A stretch of 59,836 nucleotides of DNA from Pseudomonadota bacterium (GTDB lineage Bacteria > Pseudomonadota > Gammaproteobacteria > Steroidobacterales > JBCBZW01): positions 1 through 59,836 of the forward strand of contig JBCCWS010000035.1 of the NCBI GenBank assembly GCA_039193195.1, read 5' to 3'. The notes beneath the pieces are model-generated. The model was not told the DNA's origin, ran no database searches, and saw only the letters and a list, made by a program, of their open reading frames with translations. A program made the position numbers and the translations under genes. Below, in pieces: positions 47,003 to 55,449 of this stretch (within the stretch, counting starts at the first letter, position 1; each line of letters begins with the position of its first letter).

Positions 47003-47647
47003 CTACGCGTCAGTCGTTCGCGCGGGGGCGTGGGCCCGCGCAAGCCGCGAGATATCCCAGCCCAAGCGACACCAGCCTGCCGCTAGGCCGATGGCGCCTA
47101 CCACCTGACCCATGATCGGCGCAGCTACGGCTAGCAGCGGCAGCGCCAGCACGCTCGCCAAGACGAGCGACGGGCCTGTGCGGCCAACTACCCGTGCGCT
47201 CAGCATGTAGGCGCAGAAGGCCGACCACCCTAGCGTGAGCCCCCCGAGCGCGATGGCAGCCTCCGCGTCGAACAGATTCGGTCTGTTCACGTTTTCCATC
47301 AGGTTCAGGGCTTGCGGTGCCGTAAGGGCGATATGGTGGATATAGAAGATCTGTGCCCACTCGTGGGCAAAGGCGGCGGCGCTGCCTAGGAGGGCTAGTA
47401 GGAAACTGATAGCACCAAGTACTTTCATTCGTTTCACGTGCACGATGCACAGGCCAATGCAGCCGACGACGAGGCAGAGGGTAACGACCGTGGCCAGGCT
47501 CATGCGCACTCGAAACACGGTCGAGGAAGCCAGCTCGGCGAAGGCGCTGCCGTGGGGCAGGAGCGGCGTGAGCACGCCGTTGGTGATTGCCGCAAGCGCG
47601 CCGCCGCCCATCAGCGTTCGGCCGCTCCACTCAAGCGCCGTCGTCAT
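47003..47647 (-). CDS. Multi-pass membrane protein
   Basis: 214 residues from the ATG at 47647; an alternative ATG at 47674 would put the coding start on the promoter of the divergent gene and lacks a ribosome binding site. Six or so hydrophobic helices, with FRVRMSLATVVTLCLVVGCI and the YIHHIALTAPQALNL loop. The composition resembles DUF4386-type or similar small membrane proteins of unknown function. The start sits 89 bases from the YceI gene and shares its control region. Confidence 0.6.
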   Translation of the reverse strand: MTTALEWSGRTLMGGGALAAITNGVLTPLLPHGSAFAELASSTVFRVRMSLATVVTLCLVVGCIGLCIVHVKRMKVLGAISFLLALLGSAAAFAHEWAQIFYIHHIALTAPQALNLMENVNRPNLFDAEAAIALGGLTLGWSAFCAYMLSARVVGRTGPSLVLASVLALPLLAVAAPIMGQVVGAIGLAAGWCRLGWDISRLARAHAPARTTDA

Positions 47648-47667
47648 GTCTCCAGCTTTCCTATCGC

Positions 47668-47720
47668 TTGACATCGCCAGAATACTACAGTGTAGTAATA
47701 CTGAATACTACATTGAAGTA
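47668..47720 (+). promoter_or_regulatory. Promoter with two operator palindromes
   Basis: TTGACA at 47668-47673 and TGTAGT at 47691-47696 are spaced by 17 bases. A perfect 15-bp palindrome, TACTACAGTGTAGTA, at 47683-47697 covers the -10 box, and a near copy with one mismatch lies at 47706-47720, 23 bases downstream centre to centre. TACTACA half-sites resemble BlaI/CopY/MecI-type operators, though their spacer differs. A repressor bound here would block transcription of yceI. The sequence pattern is clear; the regulator is not identified. Confidence 0.7.
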
Positions 47721-47735
47721 AAAGGATGCCGCCCA

Positions 47736-48326
47736 ATGGCTATACGACTGCTAGGCGCGTTGTCGTTCACTGCTCTGTTCGCTTGCGCGGCCAGTGCGGC
47801 GACAGCTCCCTTCTCCATCGATAGCGACCATACGCATGTGGTCTGGCAGGTAGATCGCTTTGGGTTCACCAAGACTATCGGCACGTTTACCGACGTCTCT
47901 GGGGTCCTTCTGCTGGACGAGGCTGCGCCGCAGAACAGCCGGATTACCGCGACGATCGCGCTAGCCGGTCTGCGCTCCGATCACGCGGAACGTGAACGCA
48001 TCGTCCGCGGCCCGCACTGGCTCGATGCGGTTTCACACCCGGCCATTCACTTTGCCTCGACGGCGGTGGCGCGCTCGTCCGAATGCCCACAAAACTGCTA
48101 TCGCGTGACCGGTGAGATGACCATGCGGGGTGCTACTGCACCCTTGGCGCTAGAGGTTCGTCTGAACAAGCTCGGCACGGACCCGGTGACCCGCAAGCGG
48201 GCCGCCGGGTTCACTGCCACCGGTTCCTTCTCTCGCGAGGCCTTTGGTGTGACGACTGCCCTCGGCCCGATTGGAGCGGACGTGGACTTTCAGATCGAAG
48301 CACTGGCGATCGCCGAGACCGAGTAG
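47736..48326 (+). CDS. YceI family periplasmic protein
   Basis: 196 residues, signal peptide (MAIRLLGALSFTALFACAAS). The lipocalin-like YceI fold is shown by FSIDSDHTHVVWQVDRFGFT at the start and GEMTMRGATAPLALEVRLN, GFTATGSFSREAFGV later. The family binds polyisoprenoids. A good ribosome binding site is AAAGGA. Controlled by the palindrome pair upstream. Confidence 0.92.
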   Translation: MAIRLLGALSFTALFACAASAATAPFSIDSDHTHVVWQVDRFGFTKTIGTFTDVSGVLLLDEAAPQNSRITATIALAGLRSDHAERERIVRGPHWLDAVSHPAIHFASTAVARSSECPQNCYRVTGEMTMRGATAPLALEVRLNKLGTDPVTRKRAAGFTATGSFSREAFGVTTALGPIGADVDFQIEALAIAETE

Positions 48327-48412
48327 GCGATGGGTGCGCCAAGCCCGCGCGCGTTGTGCAACGCCATCGGCTGGTGCTTGGCGCCATGCCATGGCTCCGG
48401 CAGGATGGGGAG

Positions 48413-48730
48413 ATGAACGCCCCCAAGCCTCTAGGCGAATTCGAACTCACGGTGATGGCCGCGGTGCTGCACCTCGGCGACGGTGCTTACGGCGCTGCCA
48501 TCAGTGAGGAGATCTGCACGCGCACGGGGCGCCGCCCCGCCGTCGGGGCGATCTACACGACCCTAGCGCGGATGCAAGGGAAGGCGCTCGTCAGCTCTCG
48601 GGTGGGTGAGCCCGAGGTCGCGCGCGGCGGCCGCCCCAGGCGTTACTTCCAGATTACGAGCGAGGGCGTGGCAGTGTTCCGCGCGTCAGTACGTTCCCTG
48701 AAACAGATGCTCGACGGGATCGCGCTGTGA
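48413..48730 (+). CDS. PadR-family transcriptional regulator
   Basis: 105 residues from the ATG at 48413. The winged-helix region GEFELTVMAAVLHLGDGAYG and AVGAIYTTLARMQGKALVSS with the wing RGGRPRRYFQITSEG are typical of PadR. It is overlapped by 4 bases by the downstream membrane-protein gene. It is a candidate for the operator pair at 47683-47720 but this is not shown. Confidence 0.9.
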   Translation: MNAPKPLGEFELTVMAAVLHLGDGAYGAAISEEICTRTGRRPAVGAIYTTLARMQGKALVSSRVGEPEVARGGRPRRYFQITSEGVAVFRASVRSLKQMLDGIAL

Positions 48731-49353
48731 GGTCGTCAAGGGGGCGGCGGGAGGCGAACCCGCCACGGCTCGCCGAGGGCATGGTCGCGTTGGTAGCTCC
48801 CGCATCCGTGCGAGAGGATGTCCTTGGCGATCTGCACGAGCAGCACCTCGAACGCGCCGACTCACCGCACGCTGCAGTCGCCTATTGGCGCGAAGCGCTG
48901 CGCTCCTTGCCCACCTTGGCGCAGTACCGCTTGCAGCAGTTCGACCTCGTAAGCCTCGGCTTCACCGTGCTCGCGTGCGTTTGCGCGTACGTAAGCCTCA
49001 GTTCTTGGGATGTCTCGGTCGCGCGGCGTCTGGTGGCCGCCTTGGCGGCGCACCCGGACGCGCCCGCTCTGCTCGCGATCCGAGCCCTGTACTTTCTCCT
49101 GCTCTTCCTCGGGGCGACCATCGCTGGCGCAGTCGCTGCAGCGATCGCATTTCGCCGCGGTCGCTCCTTTCGTCGCAACGCCCTGGTGACGCTCGGTCCC
49201 TTGGTCAGTGTGCTTGCGGCGCTCGTGGCGGTGAGCGCGCTTAGCAGCGCACAGGGAGCGCCTTACGCCTACCTGGCCTTGCGCCTGGTGGTGATCGTGG
49301 CCGCGCTGGTGACGGGTGCCTACGTCATGGCGCGTCGCACAGGGGCTTCGTAG
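48727..49353 (+). CDS. Membrane protein with permease-prefix domain
   Basis: 208 residues starting at a GTG that overlaps the PadR stop. The first 60 residues (PPRLAEGMVALVAPASVRED with VLGDLHEQHLE) resemble the prefix domain found before ABC permeases that sit next to PadR regulators; it is followed by four membrane helices but no FtsX-type permease. It could be a shortened member of that family, in which case the efflux function is missing. Operon with PadR. Confidence 0.7.
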   Translation: MRSSRGRREANPPRLAEGMVALVAPASVREDVLGDLHEQHLERADSPHAAVAYWREALRSLPTLAQYRLQQFDLVSLGFTVLACVCAYVSLSSWDVSVARRLVAALAAHPDAPALLAIRALYFLLLFLGATIAGAVAAAIAFRRGRSFRRNALVTLGPLVSVLAALVAVSALSSAQGAPYAYLALRLVVIVAALVTGAYVMARRTGAS

Positions 49354-49378
49354 GGCACGTGAACCCGACGCCCGGCAA

Positions 49379-49567
49379 ATGGCATGTCGCGTGGTGCGAT
49401 GCCTGTCGCTCGCGATTGGCTTGCTGCGTTTCGCCACCTTGGGCGTTGGCACCGCCCTGATCGCTGATGGCTCCTCGGTGCTCCTGGCACCTGTTCTGAA
49501 CACCGCACTGCTGTGCGCCCCCAGCCGCGCCGGCGTCGTCCGTGGCCTACTCGGACTGTACGAGTAG
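49379..49567 (+). CDS. Possible small membrane protein
   Basis: 62 residues beginning MACRVVRCLSLAIGLLRFAT, largely hydrophobic. It overlaps the next convergent gene by 21 bases and has no clear ribosome binding site. No family known. It may be a chance frame. Confidence 0.25.
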   Translation: MACRVVRCLSLAIGLLRFATLGVGTALIADGSSVLLAPVLNTALLCAPSRAGVVRGLLGLYE

Positions 49568-49981
49568 GCTCAAGAACGTGACCTCGACCGGCACCGAAGC
49601 CCCCCGCAGCGTCGCGTAAACCGTGCCGAAGAGCTTGTCCCGCCCCTCGACCTTATCGTCTGCGCGGCCGGTGCCGATGAACGTGCAGATGGTGATCCGA
49701 TCATCGACTTGTGTGCATTGCACGCCGAAGATGTTGCCCGACAACTCCATCTCTACGCCGGCGCCTGAGAAGGCAATGAACCCCTCAGTGCGGCGCTTGA
49801 TGCCGCCAGCGATGCTCAACTCCTGTCCCGGCATCAGCGTGAACTTTAGCTGGGACTCGCCGGGGCGGTACACGTGCGGCGGTCCGTCTGGGAAGTCTGG
49901 TGGCAGCATTGCCATGAGTGTTGCTGGTAGTAGCACTAGTAGGCTGGCGGCGGCTGCAAGCAGCGTGCGAGTGTTGGTCAT
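49547..49981 (-). CDS. Secreted hypothetical protein
   Basis: 144 residues with a signal peptide (LLAAAASLLVLLPATLMAM). The body is beta-rich, ends in GTVYATLRGASVPVEVTFLS and has two cysteines (VQCTQVDDRITICTFIG). Family not recognised. Its 5' neighbour region holds no gene. Confidence 0.6.
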   Translation of the reverse strand: MTNTRTLLAAAASLLVLLPATLMAMLPPDFPDGPPHVYRPGESQLKFTLMPGQELSIAGGIKRRTEGFIAFSGAGVEMELSGNIFGVQCTQVDDRITICTFIGTGRADDKVEGRDKLFGTVYATLRGASVPVEVTFLSLLVQSE

Positions 49982-50359
49982 GAGGGGGATTCTCGGTTGG
50001 TTCTTACGGGATTTTCAGCGAAGTGAGAAGTGGGTCGCAATAGTCTTGTTAGGATAGAAAAATCGACTTAGCGATGGGTTCGGAATCGCTCTGGGCCGTG
50101 CCTTCACGTCATCCGGCGTACGCCCCGAGTCCACCGCAGTACAGGCTCGCGTAGTCGTGCCAGTCTGCGGACGCAGCGGAGCAGGGGGGGCGCGGCTGGG
50201 ACGTGGGCTGCGATGGGTGGCCCCTCGGCCTCGCGTTGCGCACGTGGCGTGATTGGTTTGCAATGGTAGTGAAGTCCATCGGCGCCTTGCGCCTCGGGCG
50301 GCCACTGCGCCCATAAGCATTCCCGTGACAATCCCCGATCTGACTCGAAGGAGTTGCTA
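49982..50359. other. Intergenic, promoter region of a hydrolase
   Basis: About 380 bases between divergently transcribed genes. AAGGAG just upstream of 50360 is the ribosome binding site of the hydrolase. No other feature is evident. Confidence 0.5.
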
Positions 50360-51424
50360 GTGAGCCTCACTGTACCGTTCGCTTTCGTGATCCCCGCAGA
50401 GGAAACAAAGAGTTGCAGACCAAGGGCTTACCGAGCGAGTGCGCTGACGCTGGTTCTGGTGAGCCTGTTGCTGCACCCTGTCTGGGCTCAAGTGACGGTA
50501 TTCGAGGACCTTGCCTACGGCGACGCGCGCCCAGGGAACTTGCTCGATCTGTACGTGCCGATCGTGGACGACGTCCGCCCGGCGCCGCTGCTGATCTGGC
50601 ATTCGGGATCCGCCTGGTTGGGTAACGAAGGGAAAGACGCCGACGACGCGGTGCAAGCTGCCCAACGCTTCAACGGCCGGGGCTACGCGGTCGCCACGCT
50701 CAGTATCCGCGCCAGCAGCGATGCTCCGTTCCCTGCCCAGGGCTACGATGTGCGTGCTGCCATCCGGTTCTTGCGCCGCAATGCCGGCCTCTACGGCATC
50801 GATCCCGTGCGCGTTGGCATCATGGGTAACTCCTCCGGCGGCTGGGCTGCCGCCTTCGCAGCCGCCACCAGCGATATCCCTGCCCTTCCAGGCGAGACGG
50901 GCATCGCTGGCACCTCCAGCGCCGTGCGTGTGGCGGTGGCCTTCTTTCCGCCCAGTGACTTTCTGTCGATGGATCAGTTTGCCCAAGACAACGATCTGCC
51001 CCAGGGGCCCGCTTATCCCCATGATTCCCCAAACTCACCGGAGGGGCGCTTGATTCTGTGCCCGAGCGAAGCCATCGACGACATTCGTGTGAGCATCCAG
51101 GAATGCCCGCAGGAGACCGAAGCGGCAGATCCCGCCAGCTATATCGAGGGGGTTGTCCCACCGCTTTGGGTGCTGCACGGCCTTGTCGATGACGTGCTGC
51201 CCTTCAACCAGAGCGAGCTGCTGTTTCAGGCGAGTGCTGCGTGGGACAACTTCGCGAAGTTCACGCTGGTACCTACGGCCGGGCACGCGGTGGAGGACAT
51301 TATCGGCGCAGCGCAGGGGACCACCACGTTCAGCATTCGGGGCACTGAGTTCGTGCGCGAGACGGGCGGCCCAACCTGGGGTGGCGTCGACAGATTTCTC
51401 GCCACCTATCTGAAGCGCCCGTAG
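50360..51424 (+). CDS. Secreted alpha/beta hydrolase
   Basis: 354 residues from a GTG at 50360, selected because AAGGAG lies six bases upstream. Hydrophobic core YRASALTLVLVSLLLHPVWA forms the signal peptide. The nucleophile elbow is VGIMGNSSGGWAAAFAAATS, and a late GLVDDVLPFNQSELL (Asp) and TAGHAVED (His) complete the triad. It resembles BD-FAE-like esterases that act on acetylated or feruloylated sugars, but the substrate is uncertain. A strong terminator follows. Confidence 0.85.
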   Translation: MSLTVPFAFVIPAEETKSCRPRAYRASALTLVLVSLLLHPVWAQVTVFEDLAYGDARPGNLLDLYVPIVDDVRPAPLLIWHSGSAWLGNEGKDADDAVQAAQRFNGRGYAVATLSIRASSDAPFPAQGYDVRAAIRFLRRNAGLYGIDPVRVGIMGNSSGGWAAAFAAATSDIPALPGETGIAGTSSAVRVAVAFFPPSDFLSMDQFAQDNDLPQGPAYPHDSPNSPEGRLILCPSEAIDDIRVSIQECPQETEAADPASYIEGVVPPLWVLHGLVDDVLPFNQSELLFQASAAWDNFAKFTLVPTAGHAVEDIIGAAQGTTTFSIRGTEFVRETGGPTWGGVDRFLATYLKRP

Positions 51425-51430
51425 GCAAAC

Positions 51431-51461
51431 CACGACGCGCCCTGAGTGAGGGCGCGTCGTG
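51431..51461. terminator. Strong bidirectional terminator
   Basis: A perfect 13-bp stem (CACGACGCGCCCT and its complement) with a 5-base loop, between two convergent genes. Confidence 0.85.
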
Positions 51462-51468
51462 ACCGCAC

Positions 51469-52215
51469 TCAACCCTCGCTCAAGTCTGCTTCCACCACAG
51501 CGCTCGCGAAGCCGCCGTAGGCCTCCTCGAAGTGCTTGGCCATGTTATCCGGCCACGCGTGGAACGCTCCGCGCGCCAGGGCATCGACGATAGCCTCGGC
51601 AACCAGAGAGGGCGGTTCAGCGATCTCACTCAAACCCGCCGCATCACCCATGTCCGTCGCGATAGGGCCTGGATGCACGCTCACCACCGCCGTGTTCTGG
51701 TCGGCTAGCTGCTCGCGTAAGGCTTGGGTCAACGAGTAGGAGGCGGCCTTAGAGGCGGAATAGGTCGAGAAGGCCGGGAAGCTCTTCATAGAGGCGACCG
51801 AGTTCAGCTGCACGAAGGCACCACCGCCGTTGGCTTTCAGTACGGGAGCAAAGGCGCGCACCACGCGCAGCAAGCCGTAGACGTTGTTGTCTAGCTCGAA
51901 CGTCAAGCTGTCGAAGGCATCGTCGGATAGGGCTTCGGCAGGTCGCAGAACGCCGGCGTTGTTGACCACCACGTCGACATCGCTCGCTACTTCGGCAGCA
52001 GCGTGGATGACCTGCTCATCCGTGAGGTCGAAGTGCACGGGGACAACGCGATCGCCGTAGCGCTCGACCAGCGGCGCTGCGCTCTGCGGACGCCGCACCG
52101 CCGCGTACACCTTGGCGACGCCTCGTTCGAGCAGGGTCTCAACGATGGCCTTGCCGATGCCCCGGTTGGCGCCGGTGACGAGTACGGTCTTACCGTTGAT
52201 ATTCACATTAGCCAT
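51469..52215 (-). CDS. Short-chain dehydrogenase/reductase
   Basis: 248 residues. TGANRGIG (NAD(P) binding), NNAG (strand 4) and the catalytic YSASK are present. Classical SDR of unknown substrate. Ribosome binding site GAGG eight bases upstream of the ATG. It lies convergent with the alpha/beta hydrolase gene. Confidence 0.93.
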   Translation of the reverse strand: MANVNINGKTVLVTGANRGIGKAIVETLLERGVAKVYAAVRRPQSAAPLVERYGDRVVPVHFDLTDEQVIHAAAEVASDVDVVVNNAGVLRPAEALSDDAFDSLTFELDNNVYGLLRVVRAFAPVLKANGGGAFVQLNSVASMKSFPAFSTYSASKAASYSLTQALREQLADQNTAVVSVHPGPIATDMGDAAGLSEIAEPPSLVAEAIVDALARGAFHAWPDNMAKHFEEAYGGFASAVVEADLSEG

Positions 52216-52526
52216 TTGCTTATTCCTCAGTTTGCTGACGGCCGAGCGGAACGTGCTGTGCGGCCTGATGATGTGGTGGTTTCTTGCCGCGGCGAAACGT
52301 TACGGCAGGACGTGGGCAGCAGATCGCGCGCTAACACCAGTGAGCGGGAGGTCTGGTTGACCGGCAATGATTTCAAGTGGCGTTGGCACATGCATGGTGG
52401 GCCTCGCTGCGTCGCGGGCGGCTCGAGGCAGAGTATCGATCGCGCAAGCTGACAGCGCGCTATGCGTCACTTGCCTACGCTACCGGTTGATGACTACTTT
52501 GGCACGCCAGTGTGACCGGAGAACAC

Positions 52527-53453
52527 GTGGCGATGGGTAAGCCTTCAGTCGACTGGCAAGTACTGCCGCAATCGGTGTTTGTTTCCCACGCGTACGACGA
52601 TGAGGAGGTGGTCGAGTCCCTCGTCGCGATATTGCATGAAGCGGCGCCCCACGTGAGGCCGAAGATCTTCGCCCGCCTTGAGCCCGATCCGGATAGCGCC
52701 GTGAGTGACGGGATCGTTGGGGAGATCCTTGCCTGCGATGGTCTGATCTACCTCGAGCGCGGGGCCTCGGCCGATTCGCTCTGGGTCAACTTCGAGCGGG
52801 ACTACGGGCGGCGCACGGCGCGTCGCGTGTTCGCTTACGATCCACAGGCAAAGGTGCTGCGCCCAGACCAGGGGCGCCCCGTATCGCTCAACGTGACCGT
52901 CATGACGAGCCCTCACACCGCATCGATCGCTGGCGCATTGCTCGACTGGCTTGCGAACGAGCGCGGATTTCAGCTTCGGCGCCGCAGCACCGTGGTCAAC
53001 ATGAAGGAGATCCCGGACCTGCTCGCGTCAGTGCTGTTCGACGGCGCGGTCACCCTCTGGCTCCTCGATGAGCGTCTTGGTGCCACAGCACACCTGTCTT
53101 TCGATCTGGAGGACGAGCTCCTTGAGGACGATCTCGACTGGCGGATTCAGAACCACGGTGCTGGGCGCTACGACTACGACCTTCGCGACTATCCCTCGTG
53201 GCTATTGCAACACTCCATGTTCGCTCGCGTGGACCCAAGCTTTACCTTGACCACCAGTGAGGATCCGCAGGTCCAGGCGTTCATTTCAAGTGAGTATTTC
53301 ATCGAGCGGCAGTTCGCCGTCGGCTATGGGGTCGATCTAATTTCCACGGCCGAGGGGGATGTATTCGATTGGCGTCGGGCAGACGATCTCATCGTGCGCT
53401 TGACGCTGATGCTGCAGCGCTCCCGTCCCTTTCTGTACGAACACGACGACTAG
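52527..53453 (+). CDS. TIR-like domain protein
   Basis: 308 residues from the GTG at 52527, favoured by GGAG five bases upstream (an ATG at 52533 is also possible). Residues 10-115 resemble a TIR fold: SVFVSHAYDDEEVVESLVAI at the start, LIYLERGASADSLWVNFERD with a Glu, and RRTARRVFAYDPQAKV. The rest, rich in acidic residues, is unrecognised (DYDLRDYPSWLLQHSM). TIR proteins often cleave NAD; the catalytic Glu here would be in the WVNFERD segment. It stands alone between an SDR gene and a diguanylate cyclase gene and may belong with the NDT/SLOG island. Confidence 0.6.
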   Translation: MAMGKPSVDWQVLPQSVFVSHAYDDEEVVESLVAILHEAAPHVRPKIFARLEPDPDSAVSDGIVGEILACDGLIYLERGASADSLWVNFERDYGRRTARRVFAYDPQAKVLRPDQGRPVSLNVTVMTSPHTASIAGALLDWLANERGFQLRRRSTVVNMKEIPDLLASVLFDGAVTLWLLDERLGATAHLSFDLEDELLEDDLDWRIQNHGAGRYDYDLRDYPSWLLQHSMFARVDPSFTLTTSEDPQVQAFISSEYFIERQFAVGYGVDLISTAEGDVFDWRRADDLIVRLTLMLQRSRPFLYEHDD

Positions 53454-53552
53454 GGACGCGGCGCCAATGAGAACACTTGAGGATTCTGCAGTCGTGCAAC
53501 ATCGCGACCGATCACAGCGATATGGTCAACCAGCGCATCAGCTGACGCTCAG

Positions 53553-55148
53553 CTAGCGGTTGGCGCGAAGTTCCACCGTCGCGGACGTGCCGCCGTGCAG
53601 GTCGTAAACGCGGTTTCGACCTGCACGCTTCGCTGCATACAAGGCGTGGTCGGCCCCGAGCAGCAGGCTCTCGAGGTCTGCCCGAGAGCGACTGAGCGTG
53701 CAGGCACCGAAGCTAGCGGTGGTGCGTAGGGTTCGTCGGTCCTTGCCAATCGCCAGCGATTCCACGGCGGCGCGCAAGCGTTCGGCCGTGGCCAGGGCGG
53801 CCGACCTATCGGTGTTGCCGAGAAGGCATGCGAACTCCTCGCCGCCGATCCTAGCGACCATATCCGTGCCGGCGCGCAGGGTATCTGCCAAGCACTTGGC
53901 CACGCTCACGATCACCTCATCGCCAACTGCGTGGCCGTAGGTGTCGTTGATGCGCTTGAAGTGATCGATGTCCACCATGAGCAGGCTGAGCGCTTCGTTC
54001 GTGCGGTGATGTCGGCTGACCTCTTGCTCGCCTCGTTCCAGAAAGGCGCGGCGATTTGCGACGCCGGTGAGCGGGTCCTTCTTCACCAGGATCTCTAGTT
54101 CTTGCTTGATCTGCTCGTGGGCGAGTACTTGCTCGCGCAGCTCAGCCGTGCGGGAGGCCACAGTGGCCTCGAGATTCGCTCGCTCCTGGGCCAAGGCGCG
54201 CACCGCTTTGCGCCGCTCACAGGCGCCTGCATGAATCACCAGACTGGTGCACATCACCACCATGCCGTAAAGCTGCAGGGTGAGGAACACCTCACCGGTC
54301 GCCGTGCCTGGGCGCATCAGGGCTTGGGCAAGTGCCAGGGTGATCGTGAGGGACAGGAGCACCATCGACCCGGTGGTATCCGCTCGAAATGCCAGCCAGG
54401 TGCAAAGAGGCATGGTGAGTAACACCAATGGGTAGGCGTTGGACTGCCCGGGGAACAGGCTAGCTGCGGCCACCAGCACGACGGACACGCTCGAAGACGC
54501 CAGCAGGGCCACGCGTCGGTCGTGCCTCGCGAATGCGCGCCTGACTGTCCGCGCGGGATGGTAGACGTGGGGTGCGAGTGCTACTGCGGCGGGCAACACC
54601 AGCACGACGCCGGTGAAGTCGGACAGGAACCAGCGCCACCACAGGGACCAGATCTCTGTCCCGGGCAGCCCCATGGAGAGACCGACCAGCCCCGCCCCGG
54701 CCATCGCGGCGAGGGTGCTATGGCCCGCCGCCAGCACCAGAATCACCAGCAGCACGGCGCGGACGTTCGAGAAGGGGGTAGTCGATCCGCCGAGGGTCCG
54801 GTAAGCCGCGATGGCGCAACAGATCGCAAGCGCGTTCCCCGCACTGGTCATCGCGTAGAGGCCGATGGGTCCCTCTGGCTGGAATATGAGGGAGTAGCAC
54901 ACGCCACTGAGCACGATCGGGATCAGCGCCCGCCAGCCGTAACGCAGGGCGGCGCAGGTGCCGATACCGGAGGCTGGCCAGACCGCGACCACCGCATTGG
55001 ACGCGAATCCGATTTGAAACGACAGGGCGATGACAAGGAATAGGATGACACCGTAGGCGCCCAGCGCTAGCCAGGTCCCCGGGTGCGGCCGCCCGTCTTG
55101 CTGAGGTGTCGTGCTTTGCAATGCGCCCTGGCCTGACCACCTACGCAC
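53553..55148 (-). CDS. MASE1 diguanylate cyclase
   Basis: About 531 residues with several starts possible (GTG 55148 used; TTG 55235 and TTG 55121 also). The N-terminal half carries eight helices of the MASE1 type (SFQIGFASNAVVAVWPASGIG). After a coiled coil (ANLEATVASRTAELREQVLA), the GGDEF domain has DPLTGVANRR, MVDIDHFKRINDTYGHAVGD and RIGGEEF. It would make cyclic-di-GMP. The inhibitory RxxD site is not well formed: AGTD replaces it, with Arg one residue further away, so product inhibition may be weak. Confidence 0.88.
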   Translation of the reverse strand: MRRWSGQGALQSTTPQQDGRPHPGTWLALGAYGVILFLVIALSFQIGFASNAVVAVWPASGIGTCAALRYGWRALIPIVLSGVCYSLIFQPEGPIGLYAMTSAGNALAICCAIAAYRTLGGSTTPFSNVRAVLLVILVLAAGHSTLAAMAGAGLVGLSMGLPGTEIWSLWWRWFLSDFTGVVLVLPAAVALAPHVYHPARTVRRAFARHDRRVALLASSSVSVVLVAAASLFPGQSNAYPLVLLTMPLCTWLAFRADTTGSMVLLSLTITLALAQALMRPGTATGEVFLTLQLYGMVVMCTSLVIHAGACERRKAVRALAQERANLEATVASRTAELREQVLAHEQIKQELEILVKKDPLTGVANRRAFLERGEQEVSRHHRTNEALSLLMVDIDHFKRINDTYGHAVGDEVIVSVAKCLADTLRAGTDMVARIGGEEFACLLGNTDRSAALATAERLRAAVESLAIGKDRRTLRTTASFGACTLSRSRADLESLLLGADHALYAAKRAGRNRVYDLHGGTSATVELRANR

Positions 55149-55449
55149 TCCCTGTGTCGGCCGGGCCCATCGAGACTTGCGCCGGATCTGTGGTACTGGT
55201 TCTCGTGGATGTTCGAGGTAGCCTGAAAGCGCCAAGTGGGCACCGCGATTACGTTACATAGGGCACAAAGGGGGCCTTGGCACCGAGCGCGAGAAGGGCG
55301 TTAGGGGTGTGTTGCATGAGCGCGTCTGGGATGCCTGTGGCGCTGCGCTCGACATGTCGGGGGGCTAGATCGTCTTCAGCCCGCGACGCGGGCGCTGCAG
55401 GGCGAGCGCTCGGCGCTGATGCGCCCCTCTTACCGCTTACCCACAAGCG

